A stretch of 64,000 nt of DNA from Gnetum montanum (Eukaryota; Streptophyta; Gnetopsida; Gnetales; Gnetaceae). The stretch lies in assembly GCA_015680685.1 (NCBI GenBank), contig MNCI01005473.1, forward strand, positions 351,206 to 415,205. The letters run 5' to 3'. The notes under the pieces were generated by a model, which was given only the letters and a program-made list of their open reading frames with translations, was not told where the DNA came from and made no database searches. The position numbers were made by a program, and so were the translations under genes. Shown here one piece after another: positions 54,300-64,000 of the stretch (the stretch's first letter is position 1; every line of letters begins with the position of its first letter).

Positions 54300-55191
54300 T
54301 GATGAGTGGCCAAGTACCCCAACACCCAACCATGCGAATCACAGGCATTCACATGTAACTTGGTTTAATTTTATAGACTATAAGCACGTTGCATACACTA
54401 GACCCTAACCTGAAAAACCTTGTGTTAGAACGGTCGTTGTCTTCCCAACCTCACTTGTGGTGTGCTGATTGTGATGGTTAAGTGAGATTGAGACAAATGA
54501 TTTTTATGGCTTTTTCACTTTATCTTATAGTGTCTAATTCTTGGAATGGAAAGTAAGGAATGGAATATTGCAGAATCTATAATTATCCTAATCTATATAT
54601 TAACTCTTCCTAGCATAAATATATGATCCCATCTTCTGTGCACATCTTAAGCATCCCCTAACCACTACTGGGTTACCAGACGTTAAGCATCGCTGGGTTG
54701 CCAAGTGTTGGGTTTACGTTCAAGATGGTTGTACTTATGGTCTCTACGAACTATAAAAGAGTAATAGCGATTAAAATAATAACAATAGAAAATTAAGGAA
54801 TTATTAAAGCATAGATATATTAAACTATTAAATGCATTAAATGACTAAGTCCAATTGCTGCAAGGAATGCTAGAAAAGCTCGTCTTTATTACCGTTCACG
54901 TTAATGGGCTCAGGTACATCAGTGCTCAAATAAAGAGCTAGAGACCTTTCTTAAACCTACTGTAGGCACTTGGAAAATATTCTAACTCTCGCAGAAACAA
55001 ATTGCAAGAGCTTCGTTGCAACTGCCAAAAAGGTACCTAAGTGTGGTAGGAGCCCATTTATTTATAGGTTGAAATAGGCTCTACGTAAACAGGGCCACGT
55101 TGATGCATGGAGGGATGCATCGATGCAACCGTGTATACAGGGTCTCGTATACATGGCCTAGTCGACACATCGATTGTTTAGCACTTCATCA
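54300..55191 (-). repeat. 3' LTR of element D
   Basis: 892 bases from TGATGAAGTGCT (55191) to CCACTCATCA (54300) on the minus strand. TATA box: AACCTATAAATAAA (55069-55056). Its U3 (55180-55090) has a different repeat from A and B: GGCCATGTATACGAGACC, CCCTGTATACACGG, ATCGATGCATCC and CATCAACGTGGCCC. The flank at 54295-54299 is CCTTG; the other flank is outside. Confidence 0.85.
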
Positions 55192-55204
55192 TACCCCATG
55201 ACTG
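55192..55204 (-). promoter_or_regulatory. Polypurine tract of element D
   Basis: On the minus strand TCAGTCATGGGGTA precedes the 3' LTR; one G shorter than in A and B. Confidence 0.75.
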
Positions 55205-55341
55205 AGTAAAAACTCATGCTTGAGTTCCTCTACAATTTGGAAGGTATGGACTTTTTATTACAACACACATGACTTGATACACATGACACAACACCAATTC
55301 TACTGACACGTCAAGTGCCTAAGTGTACAAAGAAGGAAAAA

Positions 55342-58290
55342 TTACAAAATGGTGGTTTTCAGAGATAAAATTGAACACCTTGACAATTCTGGATTCTCTA
55401 CCATGCTGAAAGGTACAAAATTTACTGGAGAAGATCGCACCGTCCCTGGGGAAAATGGTTCTGATGGACCTTCACTAGCCTCTGGCCCATGTGGCTATGG
55501 TGGCATGAACGATGGCTACCCCACAGTAGTTGCAACTTCTGGAGGCAACCGGAAAGCCTCCAAGAGGGCCCTCATTTTTTCCTCCTTACTTCTAGGATCA
55601 TTCATAATACAGGTGGCTTCACCAATATGTGCCAGGACTGGAACCTTCCAAGGGCATGGCAGCGCATGGAAGAGTTCTTTCAGATTGATGAACTAGGTTG
55701 TGAACTATTTTTTTTCGATATCGAACACTCGAATTAATGTTTGCAGCTGCTGGTACTAATTCATTTGATAGGCCAAGTTCTTTGCAACCACATGTTATCT
55801 TTCAAAACGTGTGTAGAGGACCTCGAGTTCCACATTTTCTATCTCCAATTTTTTTTTTGTCACCTTGTGCACTTGGAACTTGACCTCGTATAAAGAATAC
55901 AAGATGGCCACTTGCTTTTCCACTTCAGACCATGGTTTCTCAGTTGTTAGCATAGCTATATTTTTGTAGTGAAGGTTGGCCAACTCTATGTATTCTATCA
56001 TTTCTTCAATCTGTAGTTCCTTGAGATAGATCTCAGCCTAGTTATAGGCATTCAACGCATTAAAGATAGGTTGCCATACCTCACCTCCTTCTCGGAGCTG
56101 CTGGAGCACTCGGTTCATCTTAGCCTTTTCAACTTGAATCTATTTCTCATTCACTTCCTTTTGTAATCCCACTTGATCCTTGTAATTATTCTTAAATTTT
56201 TTAAACTTAAGGGCTTTGTTCTTCCAAGCAGTGATTTCAATGGTTTATTTTTGTCGCAAGGCTTCAACCTCCTCCATAGACAGATTTTGATTTTTAGTGG
56301 TGAATCTCCTCACAACAACATTCACCCTGGCTAGCTCTTCCTGCTGTTGGTGAATAAAGTTTTTCATGTGCTCATTTTTAGCACCAAAATTACGTAGGCG
56401 ATGGACTTCTACAGTCAACCAAACGTTCTCCTAGCAAACCTCTATCAAGTCCTTGTTTAAATGATATGCATGAGCATCTACCAAGGACTTATCAAGGATC
56501 GCCAACTCTCACTCATCCTCAACTATTTGAAGTTTGACCTAAAGCTATTGAAAAGCTTCATCTCTGGTGAGCTCACGGTTGAGAAGAGGTGGATCAACAA
56601 GTTGGGTTCTTAATTGAGCAACTTCTGTCACCAAGTGTTGACAATTAGATTGAGCAACTTCAAGTTGCCCCTCTAAGATGAGGCTCTTACCCCTTTCCGA
56701 GAGTAGCTTCGACTAGGTTGTAGTGATGTTGTCCAGAAGGTCGAAGACATCTGGAAGCGGTTGCCTAGTTCCCACTAGTTGCTCCAATAGTTCTTCATGT
56801 TGGGCTGCATCGATCCTACTATGTGAGGTCCTGATGGATGCTTATACATCTTCAAGTCCATGTACATCTGGTATAGGTGCTGTTAGTGCGTTGAGGGCCA
56901 TAGCAATCGTGTTAGCAACCACTTCAACCACAACCTCTTGTCCTTGGTGCTACATCACTAGGACTGTCACCCCCTTGCCATCTTCCAAGAATACTAAGAA
57001 GGTAGTAGTATTTCCTGAGGTTTCAGGAAATAAATATTGCATGGATATCGTTACCTCCCAGACACTACGATCTGTTCTTGCAGGTACCTGTGTTCGAGTG
57101 ATAGAGAACATCGACCCAGCTCTTTCAAGCAAACTTATTAAGTGAGCCACTTGCCCCAGGTGACTCATTGTAGGGTGATAGATCAAAGGGTCTTCTCCTC
57201 CACCTATCCTTCCATATTGCTCTTCTTGGCTCAAGAGCGATTGGCAGATTTCACGTATGTGCTCTGCGATGGTTTGCGAACCTGACCTTTTTGTTTACGC
57301 AGGCGGTGGAGGTGGTTGCTTCTCCTCCTCAATTTGTGTGGTGGCCGAAGTCCTATCCTTCATCATTTTCCACCATGAGGTAATCAGGGCATGTTGGAGT
57401 GTATCATTAGCATATCATGCTATCCCTACTCATTCGCATAACTTTCTAATTAGGCAGGGAAAGGGGAGAGCCCACCTTCCACGTTCACTTTCAGTGAACA
57501 TTTTTTCAATTTCCAAGAATAAAAATTGTGGAAGGCTCAGTGGGAATTTTCCACTTAAGGTGGCACATGCACGAGCGGAGAAGGCAATGATTTTACTAGG
57601 TCTCACCATTCGGTTCAGGTGGTAAGATGCAATCTTTGAATATACTCTCTCTACGGTGGTCAGAGTGTCAAATGCTTTGCGATCCACCCCATAGCACCGC
57701 CTGATCCACTCCCCTTTTACCTTGGGGTCAGCTTGCTTCAGGATCTCTGCCACATCTGCTCCAGTCTCTGGAAACCCCAGAGCTTGCATGATTTCTTCCA
57801 CAGAGTAAGAGACATAAATGTCCTTAATTCTTACTCTGGACCCTAGTTGCCGATTTTTCTAGAAGAGATAGGTCTCTCCTAAGTACCATTCACCACTAGT
57901 TGTGATGATTGGCCATATAGGAGAATTTTGCAATTGAAGCTTTACATCTTCTGGTGCATTCTTGAGAAATGGTTCAAAATTTAACTCTTGTAGAACCATC
58001 CGTTGCACTTCTCGCGGCTTCATAGCGTCAAGACATGCTTGGGTCAAGGTGACCTCAAGCTGTGGCGCTATCCCCAGAGTTTCATCCCCTTGCGATTGCT
58101 CGTTGGGAATCTCCTCTTCTGGAATCTGATGGATAGATTCCACATCAAGTCTTTCATGGAGGAAGCTAGTTGCATGAAAGCCCTCTGCATGCTCTGGGTG
58201 CTGCATGCCTCGTCCCCTTCCTGTTTGTGGATGCTTGTCCCTAGGCTATGATGGTCCTTCTCCCCTTGGATGTCTTGGTTTCGGTGCCAT
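55342..58290 (-). pseudogene. ORF2 of element D: env-position coiled-coil protein
   Basis: The ATG at 58290 abuts GATTACAG and starts MAPKPRHPRGEGPS, one TAG, then RGRGMQHPEHAEGF. N-terminal domain: LTQACLDAMKPREVQRMVLQ, LNFEPFLKNAPEDVKLQL, SGEWYLGETYLFWKN (57870), VSYSVEEIMQALGFPETG, YGVDRKAFDTLTTVERVYSK, FSARACATLSGKFPL, LPFPCLIRKLC (57440). It is open for 115 and 123 residues. Middle domain (57234-56950): HPTMSHLGQVAHLISLLERA, VTISMQYLFPETSGN, LEDGKGVTVLVM. Coiled coil 56700-55800 (for example EKQVAILYSLYEVKFQVHKV). C-terminus: LFHALPCPWKVPVLAHIGEA then DPRSKEEKM; TAA at 55342. About 980 codons. No signal peptide or membrane segment seen. Confidence 0.8.
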
Positions 58291-58570
58291 CTGTAATCAA
58301 CTATAACCACTAATTAGATTATGCACAAGCTACTCAAAATGGCCCTCATACACCTTCTCAGTTTGACTAAGTTATGGTATTGGCACTTGCATCTCATTAC
58401 TTCCCCCAGACTATTAGTTGATAGGTTAGAACCAAAAATAATAAAGGATAAGTTGGAGTTTAAACTATTATTTTTATTTTTGCCATTAAGAGGTGCGAAG
58501 TCTTAATCAATTAATTAAGTAATGAATTAATTTCTAATAGACCTCACCCCCCTAACAACTAAGATCATAC
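58291..58570 (-). other. Leader intron of ORF2, element D
   Basis: The donor is CACATGGAG/GTATGAT (58571/58570) and the acceptor TTGATTACAG at 58291, followed at once by the ORF2 ATG. The length is 280 bases; both sites fit plant consensus. Confidence 0.6.
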
Positions 58571-58712
58571 CTCCATGTGCATACGAGGGAAAGGATAGGT
58601 TGATGCGGATGCGTGATAGAAAATGTAGATGCTTGGGAAGAAGTGAGGCAAAAAAATGGCAAAATCTCCCCCCAAATTGTTTGCAAAATGACAAAAGTTT
58701 TAGGCACAATGA

Positions 58713-59080
58713 CCATATATATAGGGGTGTAGGGCTACATCAACGGGGCCATGTATATGCAGGGGGCTACGTATATGAGGCCCCGTATGCATAGGGCATC
58801 GCACCCGTTGACCGGCATTGACCCATCAAAAGAAATCCCAAAAAATCAAGTAAAAACGTCAAATTAGGATGGTTGAAGATCTTGAGAGACTAGGAACAAA
58901 GTTGAGGATAAGAGGAAGGTAAACCAAGCTAGAAAAAGACTCAAAGGTAGGAGAATGTGGGGAAAAAGAACTCTGCGGAGAAGAAATCGAGCGAGGGGAT
59001 TATGAAAAAAATCAATCAAAAAATCAAAAGGATGGGAGGCTAACAAGTGGGACTAGGAATATGCAAGTGGGTCCTTCCCA
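58713..59080 (-). promoter_or_regulatory. Internal promoter of ORF2, element D
   Basis: On the minus strand the box TGGGAAGGACCCACTTGCAT (59080-59061) is followed about 340 bases on by CCTATATATATGG (58725-58713). Between 58805 and 58735 lie CCCTATGCATACGGGGCC, CATATACGTAGCCCC, GCATATACATGGCCCC and GTTGATGTAGCCC. These match the GTATAC/GGCC-type repeats of this element's U3 (55090-55180) and not the GATATC type of A and B. Confidence 0.65.
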
Positions 59081-60330
59081 TAGCAGGTGGTAGCCTCAGT
59101 AGCCTTTACATATCCTCAACACCAGAGTCAGTGGGCCCTGGGGTCAAGAAAAAATGATCACAAGTTAAGACCACCATCTATGAGAACTTGCCAAGGCATG
59201 AGAAGTTCATGGAAATCACGACAAACTTTCAAAACATACGATGGGCAGTGAGGTGAGTTATGGAGAGAAATGGGTGAAGAGAGAGGCAAGAGAATTGAAA
59301 TTCCAATCATCAGTCACATGAAACCCCATGTGAAGTTGTGGTTAAGTGACCTGGTAGGACCTTTCCTGAGTTCAGACCCAAAACCAACCACATACAGTGA
59401 CATCGTAGCAACAGGCGAAGCCTCGTCCATCCTCCAAGTATCAAATTGCACCCACATAAAAACAACACTCCAATAGGCGTGAGAGGAAGGAAGTGAAATG
59501 GGACTAAGTTAAAGGGGATGGAGTGAGTCCCATAACTAGTTTTGATGGCCCTTGAAAGGTGGTCTAAGGGGTGTGCTTTGAATTCCCACATAGTTATGAT
59601 TTTATTTTTCATTTTCTTGTTATTTTGTGGGAACCACACCATGAAAAGATCCATGCTTGGTTGCATGCATTCGACCAAGGGGTGTGCTTTAAATCCTCAT
59701 GTTTGTTTATTTTTTTTTTGAATTTTTGCAATGAGGACAACACCATGCAAGGTCGAATTGCTTGGGAGATTCCTTGGAGAGAAAAACGTGGAGTGGTACG
59801 AAATCCGTAAGGACACATCGGCAACCTAGGGGACAGAATAGGATGATGAATGTTGCATTCCCCTTGAAGTCACACTTGATTCAAACCATTGGGTCATCCT
59901 TGAGTCTGGAAACTACACAAGTCACACATTAATTAAAATTTTTTTAAGTGAAGGGATTGCATGTTTCCAAATGAAGGAAGACCATTGAGTGGGTGAATGG
60001 GTGGATGACGTGGACTCACTACCGATTTTATGAGATGAAAATATATGTAAAGTCCAAGAGCAACAAATGCGAGGGTGGGAGTGAGATAAACTAGGTGGAC
60101 TATTTCATGCAACCAATCGCAACACAAACCATCCATGCCAGACACCTGATGACAATAAGATAAATTATTAGAAACTAATTAAAAATTAAACACATACACA
60201 TGCATAAATAATTGAATAATGTATGAATAATTGGCAAATGTAAAGTTACTAAGAATTGACAAATGTATGAACAATGTTGAAAAATAAAAAAGTGTAAAAC
60301 AAAAAAAATCAAAAACAATGGGGATCTTGG
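59081..60330 (-). other. Spacer of element D
   Basis: Non-coding by content; short open stretches on both strands (for example 59678-59310) have no family match. It sits between the ORF1 end and the internal promoter, as in A, B and C. A T-rich tract (60320-60250 on the minus strand) follows the internal purine motif, as in A and C. Confidence 0.5.
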
Positions 60331-60790
60331 TAGAATGGATTAGCATGGAGGACAGTCTCCCCCATGATTGGGCGGAAAGGAGGAGACACAAAAAATGAAA
60401 TGAGGCTTTCCCGGTGACGATGAGGTGGTAGCACTAGTTAGGTGGAGTTCACGAACAGGTTTTAATTATTGTTGATTAACCAACTAGAATTTAGGAGTTC
60501 ACTAGCAATTTCTTATTTTATTTAGGAGAAATGGTGGCATCGATAATCACTGGTTTTCCATTATGCAAAAATGCATATTCTAGGTGGGTTGGTAAGGGTT
60601 TGAGTTCCAAGGGCTCTTGTGTGAAACTTCAAGGATTTGCAACTTTCCCCAATCATAATGGTCATCAACAGTGGATACTTGTTGATGAACCTCTTCCAAA
60701 TGATCCATGCTTTCTATGTAGGCTCGTACAAGCTCCTCAGATGGTGCCATGCATAGAGTGCTGCTAGCAGGATCAACGGTTAGCCACTGG
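60331..60790 (-). pseudogene. Pre-RT stub and ORF1 C-terminus of element D
   Basis: The minus strand near 60640-60520 reads LELKPLPTHLEYAFL, NGKPVIIDATIS: the segment that precedes RT in Athila/Tat-type pol (LELKPLPxHLKYAFLG). It breaks off near 60490. Shortly after, near 60370, comes NHGGDCPPC with a stop, the counterpart of the YGGYPSL end of ORF1 in A and B, which contains the internal purine motif CATGGGGGAGACTG. RT, RNase H and integrase are deleted between the two. Confidence 0.65.
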
Positions 60791-60799
60791 GTGCCTTCT

Positions 60800-61420
60800 T
60801 GAGTTATGACTACTGCGTACAGGCATTGTTTGACTTATGAGTCCTCAATACACCAACTACATGCTTGAATAGATGTCCACTTAGGGGACCACAGCTGCTA
60901 CACACAGTTGCACCTAGAGTCATTGTACGTGATGCATGGAACATGCTTCTTCTCGATCTTCCTAAAAGGATTTTCCTTTGAAATTTCAAGGGAAAGATCT
61001 CGGAGTCCTAGTCTTGCATCCACTGTGCTCAACCGAGCTTTTTCCATTATGATTGGGAATTTCCCCTTGCAATTCTCAACACAAATGACAAGGAAATTAG
61101 TAGGATAGGACCATCCATAAACAGTGGTCCCAATATCCTCCACCAATCCCAAGGGAATAATAATGGATTGGTCTGCTAGCTCGAGCTGAATGTTGCTCTT
61201 CTTTAACGAGGGTAGGTTCCAATTCTTGTACATGTCATGTGAAATCAAATTGACTCCTGACCTCAAATCCAAAAGAGCTTTACATGGCTCATTTCCTACC
61301 ACCTGAAGATAAATGAGAGGGCTTCTTGGATTAGTTAATTTTTGGGGAAGATGACCTGCCTTTATCCAATCGGTCACTATGTGTGTGAGCATGACCATTT
61401 GTATGTTGGAGGACATTTGG
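60800..61420 (-). pseudogene. Protease of element D
   Basis: Open from 61416 to 60898. VGNEPCKALLDLRSGVNLI is the active-site region: related elements read LDLGSGVN or LDLGASVN, so the Gly of the D-x-G triplet is Arg here. Then LELADQSIIIPLGLVEDIGT, TTVYGWSYPTNFLVICVENC, FPIIMEKARLSTVDARLGLR and ISKENPFRKIEKKHVPCI. It matches the protease of C in detail. Length about 170 residues, as expected for the domain. It would cut Gag-Pol; the Arg change makes activity unlikely. Confidence 0.75.
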
Positions 61421-61459
61421 TTTGAAGGCTACTCGAAGGGTGGAATAGTGGAGGTGGTT

Positions 61460-61945
61460 TGAGGTTAAGAGGCACTGGCCACAGGTGTGTGTGAGGGTGT
61501 GCTTAAGTTATTGGGCTAGAAGAAGGGATGTTTTTGTGGCTTGGCTTCCGGTCCACTTGGCTAAGGAGCCGGTTGTAGGTTGATAGCCCTTGTAGCATTG
61601 CATTGTTGTGGCTATGGTGGGATTTCCCCCTACATAGATGGAGTAGGTGGTGACTAAGTGGGGTGTTGTTGAGTAGAGACGATAGGAGGATAGTAAATAT
61701 GTAGGATTTCCCCCCTGGGTGATGGAGATTATGGTCAAAAATATTTCGGGGGGTGGTAGTAATTTTGAAAGGTTGCATGACTGGAAGAGTCCCATGGAGA
61801 TACTGGTTGCTGAACGTAGTACCCATAGGGATCTGGTTATCAGTAAGGGTACTGCTACCTTGGAGGTGACATCCCCCACGCTTGTAGGTGCTACCACTAC
61901 TAAAAGTATTCATAAGGTTGTGGTGGCACTCCACTTGGATAATAT
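61460..61945 (-). pseudogene. Gag-protease linker of element D
   Basis: Two overlapping open frames (61934-61503 and 61897-61508) in a region rich in P, S, T, H and N. No domain. Equivalent to the P/H/S linker after the zinc knuckle in A, B and C. Which frame is ancestral cannot be said. Confidence 0.45.
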
Positions 61946-61949
61946 CTTT

Positions 61950-63873
61950 GCTACTAGTGGAACTGCTTGGGATTGCCTTGTGGGTAAGGCATCCTTTGGG
62001 GTGTTTGCCTCTTTGCCAAGCTAGGATTCAACGCATACACCCCAGACTCTTGTACATGTGACACTATGGGACAACACCCTTTAGGATGTTCATATTGGCA
62101 TGTGTCACATTCATTATCTTCCTCTATATTAGAGTCTACAACCTGTTCTACTACAGAAACTTTGCCCTTACCCTTATGGTGGGCACATTTAGCTTCCTTC
62201 TTCCTATGTCGATCACGATCATTACCTTGCTCTCTGGACTCCTCTGCAATTTTCAAAATACTTTGAAATTTTTGGTCCAAAGATTCCCACATCTTGTCAA
62301 CCTTTGTCAATATTTTAGAGGAAAATTTCTGTAGGGGTAAGGTTTTTTGGTTCACCGCTGCATCCGGTGGTGATTCCTCCTCCTCTTCACAAAATTGGAC
62401 CTCCCTCTTTTTGATGGAGGGATCTCGATTAAACTCCTCTGCACTCTCCTTCTTTCTAAGTTACCCCTATTTTTTAGCCACTTTCTTGATTAGGCAGTGC
62501 AGTTGATGGCCCCTTAGTTCTGAAAGTTTTTCCTGGGCATACATGCCAAGGGTCTTTCTAGTTTCAAAGTGGAGCCCATCAATCATATGGAAAAGCTGTG
62601 CCCACTGAGAGTAGCCATGACCAGGGCACCGATGTAACAATGAATAATATTTTCTCATGGTTACATCCAAGGGTTCATGATTACCTTGCTTCTACCCTTG
62701 GATTTGATGTCTTAGATTCGCCACTTTAGAGTAGGTTTGATAATTGTCGTTGAAGATCTCTAACATCATACTCCATCTCCTAATTGATTCTGGTTCCAAA
62801 GACTGGTACCAACTTTTTGCTTCTTTGATGAGTATGCAAGGGAACATCTTAAGCTTTTTCAAATCATTGTCAATGTTTTGCAGGATGCAAGCATCATGAA
62901 ACACTTACAGGTGACTTTGCGAATCACAATTGTAACCCCCTTCAAATCTGGGGATGTTGTTCATGTCAATGCATTTGATCCAGCTATCCTTCAAGTGCCT
63001 ATTGGGTATATGAACTACCTAGACGATATGGATCATGCTTCGAGTAGCCAACAATGGCTCATCCAAGTCATAGTCCTACTAAGGACCATGATGTCTATGA
63101 TGGTTTCAGCTACCTCTCCTTTCATGACGGTGAGCTTTGCACGATTGGTCACATGCTTCCTCATGTTGTTTCCTTCGATCCTTACAACCACCATCACCTT
63201 AATCCTTTCTACCATGATTATGATTGGAGTCTAAACTGAATGAAGGTAGAGGAAAGCGAGATGATGGAGAAGAGGTAGAGGGATCACCACCACTCTAGTG
63301 TTAATCTCCCCCTCTGCTCTACTAGCAGCCTCGATCTTCCTGCCCATCTTTGCTTGTGCCGTGACTTCTCTTACATGATCCTCCATCCTCCTGGGGATCC
63401 TGATCAGTTGATTTCTTGTTCTGGATGATGGATTGAATGATCTAATTTCCTAGAAGTTGTTCGACTGAATGGGAATCATGAAAGATAGGCTCCCCATCGT
63501 CCTGCAGCCCTTGCAAGAATAAGAGGTTACTGAACTGTTTCCCCTTCATGTGTTCATACCGTTCTGCTTACTGCTAATCTCATGCCCATTGGGCCTCAAT
63601 GGGATGATAGTTTTGGTAGTCATGATCCTCCATGACATACTCCACATTGTGGTCTTGGATGCCTAGCTTGGTAAGATTGTGAAACAACATTCTAGGAGTC
63701 GATCGGTTAGGCGGTAGTATGATGTTGCTTTCCATGTCCCACCAGCGTAGATGTTCATCCTAATGTAGGATGAAGGTAAAGTTGGGGATATATTCATCTA
63801 GATGCATGTAGACCACCTGAAATTCTTGTGTCACTGGTGGGTTGGATTCATCTCGCCTGTGAGAAGAAGACAT
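61950..63873 (-). pseudogene. Gag of element D
   Basis: The ATG at 63873 starts MSSSHRRDESNPPVTQEFQ, then VVYMHLDEYIPNFTFILH, a stop, and DEHLRWWDMESNIILPP. A charged, repeat-poor middle follows. Capsid part from 62904: VFHDACILQNIDNDLKKLKM, KSWYQSLEPESIRRWSMM, CPGHGYSQWAQLFHMIDG, ETRKTLGMYAQEKLSELRGH, then NQKTLPLQKFSSK and KVDKMWESLDQKFQ (62300). Zinc knuckle near 62095: CDTCQYEHPKGCC, spaced C-X2-C-X3-H-X4-C as in A and B. The frame ends near 61954. Some stops and shifts but one of the better gag copies. Confidence 0.75.
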
Positions 63874-64000
63874 GTTGGATGTTAGATGATCCACTAATTG
63901 GTCTACCTTACTTTTTACTTAGTCCACCTAGCATGCGTAGATTTTACTATCCTGGGTTTGTTCCAATGATGTGAATGATAATTTTTCTAAGGTTAAATGG
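63874..64000 (-). other. Untranslated leader of element D at the window edge
   Basis: Non-coding sequence upstream of the gag ATG. In C and E the PBS lies about 200 bases upstream of the gag start, so the PBS and 5' LTR of D should lie just outside the window. Confidence 0.5.

Larger units (their letters stand above)
54300..64000 (-). mobile_element. Element D: pol-deleted LTR retrotransposon, 5' LTR outside the window
   Basis: Right to left: leader, gag (63873), linker, protease, a stub of the pre-RT region, ORF1 C-terminus, spacer, internal promoter, leader intron, ORF2, PPT and 3' LTR. RT, RNase H and integrase, present in the related element C, are missing between about 60490 and 60400. 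It is therefore a deletion derivative of a C-like element. PBS and 5' LTR should lie just beyond 64000. Confidence 0.85.

Overview
The window is nuclear DNA from a vascular plant with a large, retrotransposon-filled genome. It is AT-rich, most coding sequence is broken Ty3/gypsy retroelement, and the host remnants are intron-rich. A gymnosperm (conifer, cycad or Ginkgo type) is my best guess, but nothing in the sequence proves it. I see no intact host gene, tRNA, rRNA or CRISPR. Element boundaries and codons were read by eye, so most limits are accurate to about 10-50 bases, except where LTR ends, PBS, PPT or splice sites fix them.

Layout. 1-6050: minus-strand gag-protease element F, rich in minisatellites. 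6060-7352: minus-strand gag start, PBS and 5' LTR of element E. 7440-8310: plus-strand integrase of element G. 8780-21494: plus-strand element C, the only copy with gag, protease, RT, RNase H and integrase plus a long 3' ORF (ORF2), all decayed. 21495-22677: minus-strand RT/RNase H of element H, cut by C and A. 22678-31549: plus-strand element A, with gag and ORF2 but no pol. 31550-37740 and 46140-54299: one host island (about 14 kb) holding a METTL22-like methyltransferase pseudogene, a second multi-exon host pseudogene, SINEs and LINE pieces. 37741-46139: minus-strand element B, same plan as A, inserted in the island with a perfect CTTCC target duplication. 54300-64000: minus-strand element D, with gag, protease, a stump of the pre-RT region and ORF2; its 5' LTR is beyond the window.

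The main discovery is the family of C, A, B and D. They share LTRs of the form TGATGA...TCATCA, a PBS matching the 3' end of tRNA-Asp where it is visible (A, B, C and E), and a second gene in the env position. This ORF2 (about 920-980 codons) has an N-terminal domain resembling the putative plant transposon protein domain, a small middle domain, a long coiled coil and a PCPW C-terminal motif. It appears to have its own promoter: a conserved 20-base box, then 350-390 bases later a TATA box preceded by short palindromic repeats, a leader, an intron, and an ATG that abuts the 3' splice site. The palindromic repeats of the internal promoter match those in the same element's U3 and differ between subfamilies, which suggests that both promoters answer to one factor. 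A, B and D lost pol but kept the internal promoter and ORF2.
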